This document shows, piece by piece, positions 25,552 through 34,361 of a DNA stretch of 64,000 nucleotides (position 1 is its first letter; each line of letters begins with the position of its first letter). Below the pieces are notes generated by a model. It was not told the origin of the DNA, made no database searches, and was given only the letters and a program-made list of their open reading frames with translations. This DNA comes from Opitutales bacterium (GTDB lineage: Bacteria; Verrucomicrobiota; Verrucomicrobiia; Opitutales; JABSRG01): positions 1 to 64,000 of the forward strand of contig JANQKZ010000053.1 of NCBI GenBank assembly GCA_028280845.1, written 5' to 3'. The translations under genes were made by a program, and so were the position numbers.

Positions 25552-26408
25552 CTGTCCCGGCCTCCTTTTCTCGCGTGCTCCAGGAAAAGAGCCTCGAGGG
25601 AACCCCGGTCCATGCGGACCCCTTCTACCGGGATTCCGGCTGCTTTTAAAGCCTCAAGCGCCTGCTGTTCAACCTCCGGGCTCCAATGGGGGATACGAAT
25701 CGACCCGGCTGCGTTCCGCTCAAGCAATTCCTCAAGGGGCCCCTGAACTAAGCACCGCCCCTTATAGAGGATGGCCACGCTATCGCACAGCTGTTCGACC
25801 TGGCTCAGGTGGTGCGAGCATAGCAAAACAGTTTTCCCAGCAGCTTTCAGCGCCAGAATGATGTCGGCCATGGCCTCGGCTCCGAGGGGATCGACCCCGG
25901 CTGTCGGCTCATCCAGGATGACCAGGTCCGGGTCATGCACAATGGCCTGGGCTAATCCAATTCGCTGTAGCATGCCCTTCGAATAGGTTGAAAGGGAGCG
26001 ATCCGCGGCGTCCACCAGGTTGACCTGATGTAAGACTTCGTTGGTCCGCTCCTCCAGCCTAACATCCGCCAAACCGCTTAACTTTCCATAAAAGTGAATC
26101 AGCTCCCGACCGGTCAGGAATTGATAGAAATCGGGACGCTCGGGAAGATAGCCCACACGCTGACGTGAAACTATGCTGGAGGATGAGCTCCCAAAGATCT
26201 GCAAGCTCCCCCTCGTTGGTCGGATCAGGCCCAGGATGGCTTTTATTGTCGTGCTCTTGCCGGATCCATTCGGTCCCAACAGCCCGAAAACCGAATTGGT
26301 CGGCACACTCAGGGATAAGTCGTCCACCGCTCGAACGACAAATCCTCGCAAACCCAGGCGATACTCCTTGGTTAGTTTTTCTATCGTGATGGCAGGGATC
26401 TCAGCCAT
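25548..26408 (-). CDS. ABC transporter ATP-binding protein
   Basis: Energises the ABC-2 permease encoded next. It shows Walker A GPNGSGKST, the signature YSKGMLQRIGLAQAI (a variant of LSGGQ), and Walker B LVILDEPTAGVDP with the H-loop LLCSHH, in the arrangement of ABC-2 (drug/lipid exporter-type) ATPases. The C-terminal ~70 residues are a family-typical extension. I start it at ATG 26408 (MAEIPAITIEKLTKEYRLG); a TTG at 26420 would overlap the acylphosphatase stop. It overlaps the permease by 4 nt. Confidence 0.92.
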   Translation of the reverse strand: MAEIPAITIEKLTKEYRLGLRGFVVRAVDDLSLSVPTNSVFGLLGPNGSGKSTTIKAILGLIRPTRGSLQIFGSSSSSIVSRQRVGYLPERPDFYQFLTGRELIHFYGKLSGLADVRLEERTNEVLHQVNLVDAADRSLSTYSKGMLQRIGLAQAIVHDPDLVILDEPTAGVDPLGAEAMADIILALKAAGKTVLLCSHHLSQVEQLCDSVAILYKGRCLVQGPLEELLERNAAGSIRIPHWSPEVEQQALEALKAAGIPVEGVRMDRGSLEALFLEHARKGGRDR

Positions 26409-26416
26409 GGACCGTC

Positions 26417-26707
26417 TCAAATGATCTTAAAACCACGTAACCTGGGGGCGCCGAAGGACGACTCGCTTTGAGTCTCCCGGACATACCCTTCCATTTGGTT
26501 TTCGATTTCCTGAACAAAGGCATCGACTTCGGAGGATTCCCCTTCGACGACGAGGTGAACCCGCCCATCCATGAGGTTCGACACGGTGCCGGAAACCTCG
26601 AATTCTCGCGCGATCTGCATGGTTGTATACCGGAAGCCCACGCCTTGTACCCGCCCGGAAAACCAGACGGTTCTTTGGTAAATTTCAGCCCTGCTCATTT
26701 CATCCAT
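26417..26707 (-). CDS. acyP: acylphosphatase
   Basis: Small cytoplasmic enzyme that hydrolyses acyl phosphates. The 96-aa product contains the signature GRVQGVGFRYTTMQIARE with the catalytic Arg, and the conserved Asn in GTVSNLMDGRVHLVVEG. I choose ATG 26707 because a GAGGAA lies about 7 nt upstream. The longer frame to 26755 adds 16 residues with no family match. It is the first gene of the leftward cluster that continues with the ABC ATPase 8 nt on. Confidence 0.93.
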   Translation of the reverse strand: MDEMSRAEIYQRTVWFSGRVQGVGFRYTTMQIAREFEVSGTVSNLMDGRVHLVVEGESSEVDAFVQEIENQMEGYVRETQSESSFGAPRLRGFKII

Positions 26708-26894
26708 GATTCTTCCTCTGTTGGTTATTATGGGGTTATGAATCTTTTCAAGCAATGTTCAATCCACTTTCCACCAGGATTCGCCGAGTCTTCTCTCCCC
26801 TTCTTTCATTCGGACTCAAAAATAAATTTCGGGAGGGCGAATTCGGTGTTGATTTTTTTCCGCAGGATTACAGGGTGTCGAATAGGTTTTACTC

Positions 26895-27602
26895 ATGAGT
26901 AATTTCGAATCCGACCCACATTTTGACGGCGACTGGGAAGACAAGGGTGGACTGACGTGGAACGAGTTTGATTGGCGACGATACCTGAAGGACTCCGACA
27001 AGGAAATTGCACGATTTCTTTCCATTTACAACAGCCTGAAGGACCAACCTGACCATTTAGATGAATCTGCCCATCTCATGGGATGGGAAATGGATGACTG
27101 GTCCAACCCGGTAGACTCCGACGACCTGGATAGCGACGATTTTGATGATCTCGAGGATGCATCCTCCGAGGATATTGATTTCGACGATATGGACCCGTAC
27201 ACCCTGCATAAACATCCGGTCTTCATCGTCACCCGGGGATTGCATGAATTTTTGCGTCACAGCTGGGAGCATTTCATGCTGCACAGCCAGCAACATGTCT
27301 CAGCCCAGGTGGCCTGGTCGCTGGCCAACAGCCTGCACCGCTCGGAGAGTTTTTCCGTATTAGGACTCCAGGCCCTCGACCTGGGCGACTACGCCCTGAC
27401 GATCTGCCATCTCAAAACGGCATTGGCCGCCCTTAACCAGACCCTGTCCACTTTGCAGAATCTTTCCCACCGCAACACCCGCTTCCTTGAGTTGTTCCAG
27501 AAGGAAATGTATATCCGCATCTTTGACCTGCGTGAGGTCTGGCTTCGGGTTATTCAGGATTGTCGAGAGGAAGTGCGCCGCCGCAACAGCGGCAACCGCT
27601 AA
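26895..27602 (+). CDS. hypothetical protein with acidic linker
   Basis: 235-aa soluble protein of unknown function. Residues about 1-70 contain Trp-rich motifs (TWNEFDWRRYLKDSD). About 72-100 is a highly acidic linker (DSDDLDSDDFDDLEDASSED). The C-terminal half is helical, starting PVFIVTRGLHEFLRHSWEHF, with HSQQHVSAQVAWSLANSL and a basic end. I recognise no family. It is followed after 46 bp by another unknown protein in the same direction, so the two may be an operon. No Shine-Dalgarno is obvious at ATG 26895. Confidence 0.65.
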   Translation: MSNFESDPHFDGDWEDKGGLTWNEFDWRRYLKDSDKEIARFLSIYNSLKDQPDHLDESAHLMGWEMDDWSNPVDSDDLDSDDFDDLEDASSEDIDFDDMDPYTLHKHPVFIVTRGLHEFLRHSWEHFMLHSQQHVSAQVAWSLANSLHRSESFSVLGLQALDLGDYALTICHLKTALAALNQTLSTLQNLSHRNTRFLELFQKEMYIRIFDLREVWLRVIQDCREEVRRRNSGNR

Positions 27603-27648
27603 TCCGGATTCCGCTCCGGGATCTGCCTATCCGTTTCAGTTTTTTACC

Positions 27649-28464
27649 ATGTCGCCGTTTCGTCATTTAAGACGTATCCAGCATCTTAGAGATATTCCCC
27701 GTGTCCAGTTGCGCTACTGGTTGAAAGTCGGTTCACGGGGGGACAAAAAAGCCTATCTCTCGCTCATTCGCTGTTACATCAATCTCGTGCTGGAGTATCT
27801 CTATTTTTCCGGTTTCGAAGTGGAAGAAGAGCGGCGCGAAGTGGCCCGTAAAATCTTTCATGGGGCCTGGTCTCGACTCCAATACGCGAACCGGGTGTCT
27901 GACTTTGAATATCTTCTCTTTCGTATCCTCATCTTGCATTCTGCCCCCATCGAATCCATTCGAGATTCCCTGGCCCGTCAGATCGCAAACTTGCCACCCT
28001 ATCAGCGGTTTGCCCTTGTCGCCCGGGAGATGGAGGATTGGCATCCTTACTGGATTGGTCTGGCCGGTCGGGTTAAGCCAAAAACAATCAGTCAATGGCT
28101 CAAAGACAGCCGGTGCCTCCTCGCGCATCTCGAGTCCCAGGATCTCTGCTCCAGGAATCGGCGCGTGCTTAAAGGTGTATCCCGTAGTTTTGATCGGGAT
28201 CTCTCCGATTCAAAAAAGCTTAAGCTTGCTCGTCACCTCGAGGAATATCCCCGCGTGAAAGCTTTCAAGAGTGAATGGCTCGAGTTGCGGTGCGCCTTAA
28301 TTGAATTGCGGCAGGACCTCCGTCTGCCGGATGAAGATCAGGAGACCTTTATTCTCGAGCTGGGGATGCGGTTGACCGCGGATTCCTTTATTCAACCCCT
28401 GCTGATTCACCGCATTTTCAATTTTCTACGCTTTAACCGGTTTCCTGAATACAACCCTTCCTGA
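27649..28464 (+). CDS. hypothetical basic helical protein
   Basis: 271 aa from ATG 27649. The frame is open further upstream but would overlap the previous gene by more than 100 nt. The N-terminus is basic (FRHLRRIQHLRDIPRVQLRY) and the whole chain is charged and helix-rich, with no signal peptide or membrane segment. The N-terminal part (AYLSLIRCYINLVLEYLYFSG, then FLLFRILILHSAPIE-like spacing) loosely recalls the size and pattern of RNA polymerase sigma-like region 2 helices, but I cannot support that as a call. It pairs with the gene before it. Confidence 0.6.
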   Translation: MSPFRHLRRIQHLRDIPRVQLRYWLKVGSRGDKKAYLSLIRCYINLVLEYLYFSGFEVEEERREVARKIFHGAWSRLQYANRVSDFEYLLFRILILHSAPIESIRDSLARQIANLPPYQRFALVAREMEDWHPYWIGLAGRVKPKTISQWLKDSRCLLAHLESQDLCSRNRRVLKGVSRSFDRDLSDSKKLKLARHLEEYPRVKAFKSEWLELRCALIELRQDLRLPDEDQETFILELGMRLTADSFIQPLLIHRIFNFLRFNRFPEYNPS

Positions 28465-28496
28465 TGACAGGACCCAGATGTTCGGGCAGATAAAAA

Positions 28497-29840
28497 ATGA
28501 AAGGGCTTGGGGCAGCAATTGGATTGGGATGTGTATTGCTGGGCTGGGGCGGACTCCATGCACGTGAGTTGATTTGGGGGCCGGTTTTAGGCGAAGCGCA
28601 TTCCAGGGAAATTGTGATTGGGATGCAACTCGATGGGTCGGCGGAGGTGCAAATCCTCTATTGGGAATCGGGAGAACCCGGTGTTGAGAAATCCACTCCG
28701 CCGATCCAAGTCCAAGCCGACCCGTATTACTCGACATCCATCTCAATTTCCCGGCTTAAACCTGGCACCCGCTATGAATACGCCATCCTGGTCGATGAGG
28801 ATCCCCTCCTGCTTCCCTACCGCCTGCGCTTTTCCACCCCTCCCCTGGTTCACCCCGATGCAGCCGACTTTCCCACATTCACCTTTTGCCTGTTGTCCGG
28901 AGTCCAGCGCCACGATCCGGAGACTGATTCAGTCATGCGGCGAGATCAGCACGCTACCGGGATGATCAGCCAGGTCCTGGCTCAAGACCCCGATTTTATC
29001 CTATGGTTGGGCAACACTTATTATCTTCGCCCCGGTGAAGCAGGGTCTCCCGCGGCCATGACCAGGCGGCTTGAGTATAGCCGAAACCTGCCAGACCTCA
29101 TGACCCTGCTGGCCACCCGACCCAACTGGGCTACATGGTCAACGGCCGAAACCGAGGGGTCTGCGCTTGGGGCGTTCCATCCTCACTTCCTCCAGGCTAA
29201 AACCATATATGCCGCGGCATGGCCTACCCTGACTCCAACCCGGCTGCGCGAGATTCAGCCCACTCCTCGGCAGTTTTACTACGGGGATCTTTCCTTTCAT
29301 GTGCTGGACACCAACGCATTCAGGAAACCTGAGGTTGATGGGTCATCCGAGGGTTCCGCTATTTTGGGGCAGGCTCAAATCGATAATCTGATTCGCCAGC
29401 TCAAATCCAGTCAGGCGGCCTTCAAGCTGGTTTGCGCAGGTTCTCCTTTGATACATCCAGGCCCGCATGCGCCCGGGCTGGGATCCGATAAAGCCGAGCA
29501 GGAATACCTGATGGAACGCCTCCGCCAGAACCCGATCGACGGTCTTTTTTTCTTAACCGGAGGTCTTGGCATGGGCGAATTCACCAAGCGCGTCCGATCT
29601 GGAGCGGTTCCCCTTTACGAACTCGCGGTGGGCCCGCTGACCGCTCCCCCCGCCAATTCAGATTTCAATTCCCAGAATTACTATCGGGAGCCCGGAACCG
29701 GCATGAAAGCGGCCAACTATGCCCTGATCCGGGTAGACGGTCCGGCGGGTCAACGAAAGCTGGAAATAACGGTTTATAATGAGGTCAATGTTCCCGTCTG
29801 GAGCGCGATTATCCACCAGGACGACCTCCGCCACCGCTAG
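28497..29840 (+). CDS. secreted PhoD-like metallophosphatase fold protein with degenerate active site
   Basis: 447 aa with a signal peptide (GLGAAIGLGCVLLGWGGLHA). An N-terminal fibronectin-like domain (VQILYWESGEP, LKPGTRYEYAILVD) is followed by the PhoD-type metallophosphatase layout, including RPNWATW, LGQAQIDNLIRQLKSSQAAFKLVCAGSPLI and a C-terminal ELAVGPLTAPP. All expected metal-binding motifs are changed. The GD(x)xY site reads GNTYY near residue 171, W-D-D-H reads WSTAE near 214, LDDR reads LDTN near 270, and SGDRH reads TGGLG near 354. It is therefore probably a non-catalytic pseudo-phosphatase. Its 3' end overlaps the convergent gene by 32 bp. Confidence 0.75.
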   Translation: MKGLGAAIGLGCVLLGWGGLHARELIWGPVLGEAHSREIVIGMQLDGSAEVQILYWESGEPGVEKSTPPIQVQADPYYSTSISISRLKPGTRYEYAILVDEDPLLLPYRLRFSTPPLVHPDAADFPTFTFCLLSGVQRHDPETDSVMRRDQHATGMISQVLAQDPDFILWLGNTYYLRPGEAGSPAAMTRRLEYSRNLPDLMTLLATRPNWATWSTAETEGSALGAFHPHFLQAKTIYAAAWPTLTPTRLREIQPTPRQFYYGDLSFHVLDTNAFRKPEVDGSSEGSAILGQAQIDNLIRQLKSSQAAFKLVCAGSPLIHPGPHAPGLGSDKAEQEYLMERLRQNPIDGLFFLTGGLGMGEFTKRVRSGAVPLYELAVGPLTAPPANSDFNSQNYYREPGTGMKAANYALIRVDGPAGQRKLEITVYNEVNVPVWSAIIHQDDLRHR

Positions 29841-31197
29841 GCCGACCCCCACCAAACTGCCCTCCCCTGCCGCCTCCCTGATTTGCGCGACGGGCATCAA
29901 ACTCGGCCAGCCGGTTTTCTACCTGGGTTTTTACTTCCGGGGCCATGGGCTGGGTTTCAAAGTAAGCCGTGGCCGTTTCACGATCTCTAACCATCCAACG
30001 GGTTCCCACTTCCACCATAACTTGGGAGCGCATGTCCTCATCGGTAATGGATCCCGCCCAGGACATGGCTCCCTCCGGGTCCGCCCGTTGTACCTGGTAG
30101 GCATAGGTTGCCACCGGCTGGTCTAACTCCGGTGAAGGTGGGAATTGGTTTAACCATTCACCCGCTCCTACAGGGTCATTCCGGGCCCATTGATTGACCA
30201 GGGCCTGTAAACCCTGGGTCCTGGTATCCCCCTCCGGTAAATTCATGACAAACTCCGCGGCCGTGGCAGGGTCATTCTCGGTCCACCCCTGCACCAGCTC
30301 GCGAACCGCTCTCGGGTTTTCCATTGAAGGATCCATCGCCTGGAGAAACTCCAGCGATTTTTGGGGATCATCCCGTGAAATCTGGTCAGTCAAAGCGACA
30401 GTTAAATCGGCGCGAGTGGAATCATCCGTTATCCCATTCAGCCAGGCGGTCAACTGAAGCACATCCTGGGTGGCCAGCTCCCGGGCAACCCCGGACAAGG
30501 AGCGTTGGCGCATTTGATCATTTTCCAGGGAAGCGGCGTAGAGCGCGGCGGTCATGGGATCCTGTTCGGCCCATCCCGCGACGATTCCCGGCAAGTAGGG
30601 GTTGGCTTCGGTCATCAGTCCCTGGTCATTCAACCAATCCAGGGCTGCTACATGGTCGGTTTCCGCCCAACTGCGCAAAGCAGTTGCGGTCAGAAACACC
30701 TGGCTTCGCCCATCATTGCGCTCATTGGCGTAGTTCAAGGCACCCTCGGGATCAAACGAAGCCCACTGGTAAACCAGATAAGACAGGGTGCGCCCATCGA
30801 CATCGCGCCGGGGCAGGTCTTCCAGGGCCGCTACTACCTCTTCCACGTTGTCAGCACTGAGGTTTTGCAGAGCGGCCAGGATTCCCTGCATACGTTCCAG
30901 GGGGTTATCACTATCCAGGGCGGCCTTCAGTCGGTTGATGACCGCCTCGGGGGACATATCCAGGGAGTTGATGTCTTCCTGCGCAAAATCCGCACCCCAC
31001 TCACTCACATGTTCCAGGGGACTCTCATCTTCCCCGCCTATGTCTTCCAGGACAACCTCAGTTCCTGTTATCGTTTGGGTTGAACCAGGCGTGGAAGATG
31101 GGTCTCCGGAACCACTGGACCATCGGCCGGCCACAAACGCTAAAGAAACCGTAGCTACCCATGCGGTAGCCCAGCCGATTATTGAGAGGCCTTTCAT
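29809..31197 (-). CDS. membrane-anchored helical-repeat protein (W-A-x-x-D-P repeats)
   Basis: 462 aa. An N-terminal hydrophobic segment (IIGWATAWVATVSLAFVAG) acts as anchor or signal. The body is a run of about 35-residue helical repeats with recurring W-A-x-x-D-P-x-x-A (QWASFDPEGALNYAN, GWAEQDPMTAALYA, GWTENDPATAAEFV, QWARNDPVGAGEWLN, MSWAGSITDED). The C-terminus is Gly/Arg-rich and disordered (GGGRGGQFGGG). Repeat proteins of this kind are common in Verrucomicrobia and have no assigned function; they look like periplasmic scaffolds (inference). Tail-to-tail overlap with the PhoD-like gene is 32 bp. Confidence 0.75.
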   Translation of the reverse strand: MKGLSIIGWATAWVATVSLAFVAGRWSSGSGDPSSTPGSTQTITGTEVVLEDIGGEDESPLEHVSEWGADFAQEDINSLDMSPEAVINRLKAALDSDNPLERMQGILAALQNLSADNVEEVVAALEDLPRRDVDGRTLSYLVYQWASFDPEGALNYANERNDGRSQVFLTATALRSWAETDHVAALDWLNDQGLMTEANPYLPGIVAGWAEQDPMTAALYAASLENDQMRQRSLSGVARELATQDVLQLTAWLNGITDDSTRADLTVALTDQISRDDPQKSLEFLQAMDPSMENPRAVRELVQGWTENDPATAAEFVMNLPEGDTRTQGLQALVNQWARNDPVGAGEWLNQFPPSPELDQPVATYAYQVQRADPEGAMSWAGSITDEDMRSQVMVEVGTRWMVRDRETATAYFETQPMAPEVKTQVENRLAEFDARRANQGGGRGGQFGGGRPSGGGGRPGG

Positions 31198-31265
31198 TGT
31201 GTGTATAGAACCTCCAAAGTCCGGTTGAGTTTCAACTCAGCAGAAAAAACCCAATATAGGGGGGC

Positions 31266-32477
31266 CTACGGATAAATAAAACTCGCCTGGGAGGCATTTC
31301 CGGCATTCGGGGAGTGCAGACCCACACTTTTTTTTGTCACTGTGTCCAGAACGCGAAGTTGCTTCCGCCCTGCCGCCCGCAGGGTGTAGATGAGATGCCG
31401 GCCGTCACTGGTCCAGGCAGGCTCCACGGAATCGCTCCCGCCGGAGGTCAACACCGTGGAAGTGGCGGTTGAAATATCATAGACTGCGATTTGAAAGCCG
31501 CTGCCCTGGAGCACGGTGAAGGCAATTAAATCGGGGTTTACCGGATTCCAGACCGGCTCGGAGCAGTTGCGGCTCAGGCTACGGGCAATGCGCTGCATGC
31601 CTGAGTTGTTGCGGGAGGGACCGTCCAGGGTAAGCATGTAAATCTGGGGAAATCCCATGGGATCCGAAGTCAGGACCAATCGACGCCCATCCGGGCTGAA
31701 TGAAGGGGACGCCTCCAGGGTCGCATTCATGGTCATGCGCCGAGGCCGATTCCCCTGGGCATCGGCCAGATAGATTTCCGGATTGCCGGGGCTGGAGAGC
31801 ACCATGGCCAGGCGGCGCCCATCCGGGCTGAAAGTGCCACCTGTATTGGTGCCTCGGAAGCGGGCAACGGTAGACCGCGTGCGGTTTTCGACATCCAGCA
31901 TGTAAATCTCAGGGAATCCCGAGCGGAAGTAGCCGGTATAGACAATCCGCTTCCCATCCGGAGACCAACGGGGACTGACCGACTCGGACCGGTCCTGTGT
32001 TAAGGCCCGAAAGCGCTGGAAAAACAGGTCCCCGACAAAGATTTCCTTATCTCCGGTGCGCTCACCGACGAAGGCCAGCCGGCCGGCGAAAAATCCTTTT
32101 AAGCCCGACGTGCGCTCCACCACTTGATCGCAGGCTAATAAGGTGGCATTCATCCAGTCGCTCCCGCTGATTCGCCCTTGGGCAAGCGTTTGATTGGTCT
32201 CTCCCGACTGAATAATCAAATTCACCTGATTGGAACTGAGACGATCGATGCGGACTTTTACTTTTCCGCTGTCGTTCGCTACCACGCGGTAGGCCCCATG
32301 CACCCCAAAAGCCCGCCTCGCCAGGACACTGATCTTCTCATCATTACTTTCGATTGAAATTGGATAGACCGGGTTATCGACCGTCCGAACAATTCCGGGG
32401 ATAGTAATGATATCGGATGCGCAGAGGGCATTTCCTAAAAGAACAAATATCAACCAAACCTTGAACCTTTGATGCAT
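31266..32477 (-). CDS. TolB-like periplasmic beta-propeller protein
   Basis: 403 aa from ATG 32477, with a signal peptide (KVWLIFVLLGNALCA). Residues about 25-150 resemble the TolB N-terminal domain (YRVVANDSGKVKVRI...ACDQVV). The rest is a propeller of PD40 repeats: SPRWSPDGKRIVYTGY, GGTFSPDGRRLAMVLS, SPSFSPDGRRLVLTSD and PAWTSDGRHLIYTLRA. TolB bridges Tol and Pal in the envelope. No pal, tolA or tolQR is nearby, so it may be a solitary paralogue. It is divergent from mrp with an 79-bp gap that should hold both promoters. Confidence 0.85.
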   Translation of the reverse strand: MHQRFKVWLIFVLLGNALCASDIITIPGIVRTVDNPVYPISIESNDEKISVLARRAFGVHGAYRVVANDSGKVKVRIDRLSSNQVNLIIQSGETNQTLAQGRISGSDWMNATLLACDQVVERTSGLKGFFAGRLAFVGERTGDKEIFVGDLFFQRFRALTQDRSESVSPRWSPDGKRIVYTGYFRSGFPEIYMLDVENRTRSTVARFRGTNTGGTFSPDGRRLAMVLSSPGNPEIYLADAQGNRPRRMTMNATLEASPSFSPDGRRLVLTSDPMGFPQIYMLTLDGPSRNNSGMQRIARSLSRNCSEPVWNPVNPDLIAFTVLQGSGFQIAVYDISTATSTVLTSGGSDSVEPAWTSDGRHLIYTLRAAGRKQLRVLDTVTKKSVGLHSPNAGNASQASFIYP

Positions 32478-32556
32478 TAACCAATAGTTGGTGATTCTTT
32501 CGGCGCATCGCAATCGATAAACTTTATAAATCCGTTTTAACTGCCTGTTTACAATC

Positions 32557-33648
32557 ATGGCTACACAAGAAGAAGTCATCCAATCGCTTAAGACAGTTCC
32601 CTATCCGGGATTCAGTCGGGATATCGTGTCCTTCGGGCTCGTCCGCGAAGTGAGAATCGAAGACGACCTCATCGAGGTAAACCTCGCCCTGACCACGGCA
32701 GATCAGGACATTCCCCTCCGTGTGAAGGAAACCGTCGAACAACAGCTAACCCGGGATTTTCCCACGACTCAGGAAGTCAATGTGGTCGTTGCGGTATCCC
32801 GGCCGGCCCAGTCCCAGTCCCAACCGTCCACTCCCGGCCAGGCCAGCCAGCCGACTGCCAATCCACTCAGCGGCGTGAAACACGTCATCGCCATCGCCAG
32901 TGGGAAAGGCGGCGTGGGAAAGTCTACCTTTGCGACCAACCTGGCGTGCGCCCTGAATCAAATTCTGCTCAAAGAGGGGAAATCTCAAGCGGTCGGCATC
33001 ATGGACTGCGACATTTACGGCCCAAGCATTCCTCTCATGATGGGGATCCACCAACAACCGGAGATTGAAGACAACCTCATCATCCCGCTATCCAATTTCG
33101 ACATCGAAGTGATGTCCATGGGCTTCCTGGTCGATCCGGAAACTCCTGTCATCTGGCGCGGCCCGATGATTATGAAAACCATCCAGCAATTTGCCCAGAA
33201 TGTGAAATGGGGTGACCTGGAAGTGTTGGTCATTGACCTTCCACCCGGAACCGGGGATGCCCAGCTTTCCCTGGTCCAAACGATCCAGCTGGATGGCGCC
33301 GTGGTGGTCACTACCCCCCAGCCCGCCGCGGTGAATGTGGCGCGTCGCGGAGCTCGCATGTTTGGTCAGGTCAACGTTCCATTAATCGGCGTAGCGGAAA
33401 ATATGTCCTACCTGGAAATGCCCGACGGAGGACGCTCCCATATTTTCGGCGAGGGCGGCGGCCCCCAGACCGCAGTGGAACTTCAAACCGGGTTTCTGGG
33501 TCAGATTCCCTTAGATACAAATATTCGGGAAGGCAGTGACCATGGCACTCCCATTGTTCTGGCCAAACCAGACAGCCTTCCCGCCAAGGCTTTCCATGGG
33601 ATCGCTGTGCAAGTCCTGGATGAACTGAGGAAACCCGACCAAGCCTAA
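32557..33648 (+). CDS. Mrp/ApbC-type P-loop iron-sulfur carrier protein
   Basis: 363-aa ParA/MinD-like P-loop ATPase. Residues 1-75 are the MIP18/DUF59 domain (VIQSLKTVPYPGFSRDIVSFG). A Q/P/S-rich linker of about 25 residues follows. Then comes the deviant Walker A SGKGGVGKST near residue 117, the switch segment DCDIYGPSIPLMMG, and VIDLPPGTGD. Mrp/ApbC proteins carry or assemble Fe-S clusters. The CxxC that usually follows MSY is absent here: the position reads MSYLEMPDGGRSHIFGEGGG. This CxxC-less form also occurs in alphaproteobacterial Mrp proteins (recalled). A terminal role in Fe-S delivery is therefore less certain. Confidence 0.9.
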   Translation: MATQEEVIQSLKTVPYPGFSRDIVSFGLVREVRIEDDLIEVNLALTTADQDIPLRVKETVEQQLTRDFPTTQEVNVVVAVSRPAQSQSQPSTPGQASQPTANPLSGVKHVIAIASGKGGVGKSTFATNLACALNQILLKEGKSQAVGIMDCDIYGPSIPLMMGIHQQPEIEDNLIIPLSNFDIEVMSMGFLVDPETPVIWRGPMIMKTIQQFAQNVKWGDLEVLVIDLPPGTGDAQLSLVQTIQLDGAVVVTTPQPAAVNVARRGARMFGQVNVPLIGVAENMSYLEMPDGGRSHIFGEGGGPQTAVELQTGFLGQIPLDTNIREGSDHGTPIVLAKPDSLPAKAFHGIAVQVLDELRKPDQA

Positions 33649-33792
33649 CGGCTTTAAGGGTAGGAAATATATTTAATTTAAACCCAAAACTGTCGATATT
33701 TTAGCTCAAAACCTGTTAAATAACCTTGTCATTTTCCTGAGGTAAATCCCTTATGGAACTCAATTTCAGGAGACCTGTGCTATTGTGTGTGG

Positions 33793-34032
33793 ATGAAAAA
33801 GGATCTCTCCAGTAAAAAAGGCGATACGCGATTCGTCCAAAAATCGAGTCTCTACCAGGAGTTTCTGGCAGAGCGGGAGGAGATTTTGAGGCATAAATGG
33901 TTGGAGTCTGAAAAAGCGGGCAAAGACGTCGGGTTTGAGAAAGCCCTCCTCGATTGGATTCGCAATCACCGGGAAGATTGGCGCAACTACCGCCGTGGCC
34001 CCGAACTGAAAAAACCGCCCAAGGCATCCTGA
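33793..34032 (+). CDS. conserved small charged protein
   Basis: 79 aa from ATG 33793 (a GTG at 33787 would add two residues). It is fully soluble and charged. The C-terminal part HKWLESEKAGKDVGFEKALLDWIRNHREDWR matches a motif I recognise from small uncharacterised bacterial proteins: a W-x-x-S-E-x-x-G-x-D-V-G followed by A-x-x-D-W-x-x-x-H-x-x-x-W. Function is unknown. It is convergent with rpmG, with a minus-strand terminator between them. Confidence 0.7.
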   Translation: MKKDLSSKKGDTRFVQKSSLYQEFLAEREEILRHKWLESEKAGKDVGFEKALLDWIRNHREDWRNYRRGPELKKPPKAS

Positions 34033-34052
34033 GCAAATTCGCTCGGGACCAT

Positions 34053-34084
34053 AAAAAACCCGCTCAGGTTGACCTGAACGGGTT
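34053..34084 (-). terminator. rho-independent terminator downstream of rpmG
   Basis: On the minus strand AACCCG-TTCAGG pairs with CCTGA-GCGGGTT around a TCAA loop, followed by six T. It lies 26 nt beyond the rpmG stop. The stem could also slow transcription of the convergent small gene. Confidence 0.85.
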
Positions 34085-34109
34085 GTAAAGGGGCTGGAGT
34101 CAGAAGGGC

Positions 34110-34280
34110 TTACTTCTTGATTTCGCGGTGCAAGGTGTGCCGGCGTAAGCTCGGATTGTATTTTTTCTTTTCCAAGCGGCCTTGCTTCAGCTTCATATTG
34201 CGGTCCGTCATATAACGGGAAGGCGACTTCCCTTCGGCGCGGGCTTCGGTGCACTCTAAAATTACAGTATCTCTTGGCAT
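34110..34280 (-). CDS. rpmG: 50S ribosomal protein L33 (bL33)
   Basis: 56-aa basic ribosomal protein of the large subunit near the E site. The product [20 protein letters not shown]... ends [11 protein letters not shown], with the YMTDRNMK and [13 protein letters not shown] segments characteristic of bL33. It lacks the CxxC pairs, so it is the zinc-independent form. ATG 34280 is the family-consistent start. The EIIA-DAC fusion gene lies 81 bp upstream in the same direction, and a terminator follows. Confidence 0.93.
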   Translation of the reverse strand: MPRDTVILECTEARAEGKSPSRYMTDRNMKLKQGRLEKKKYNPSLRRHTLHREIKK

Positions 34281-34361
34281 GGCTAAATTTGATGAAACCG
34301 TGAAAGGTAAGCCCTGAGCCCGGGAATGCAATGACAAAATAGCAAATTCCCTGGCAGCCGG

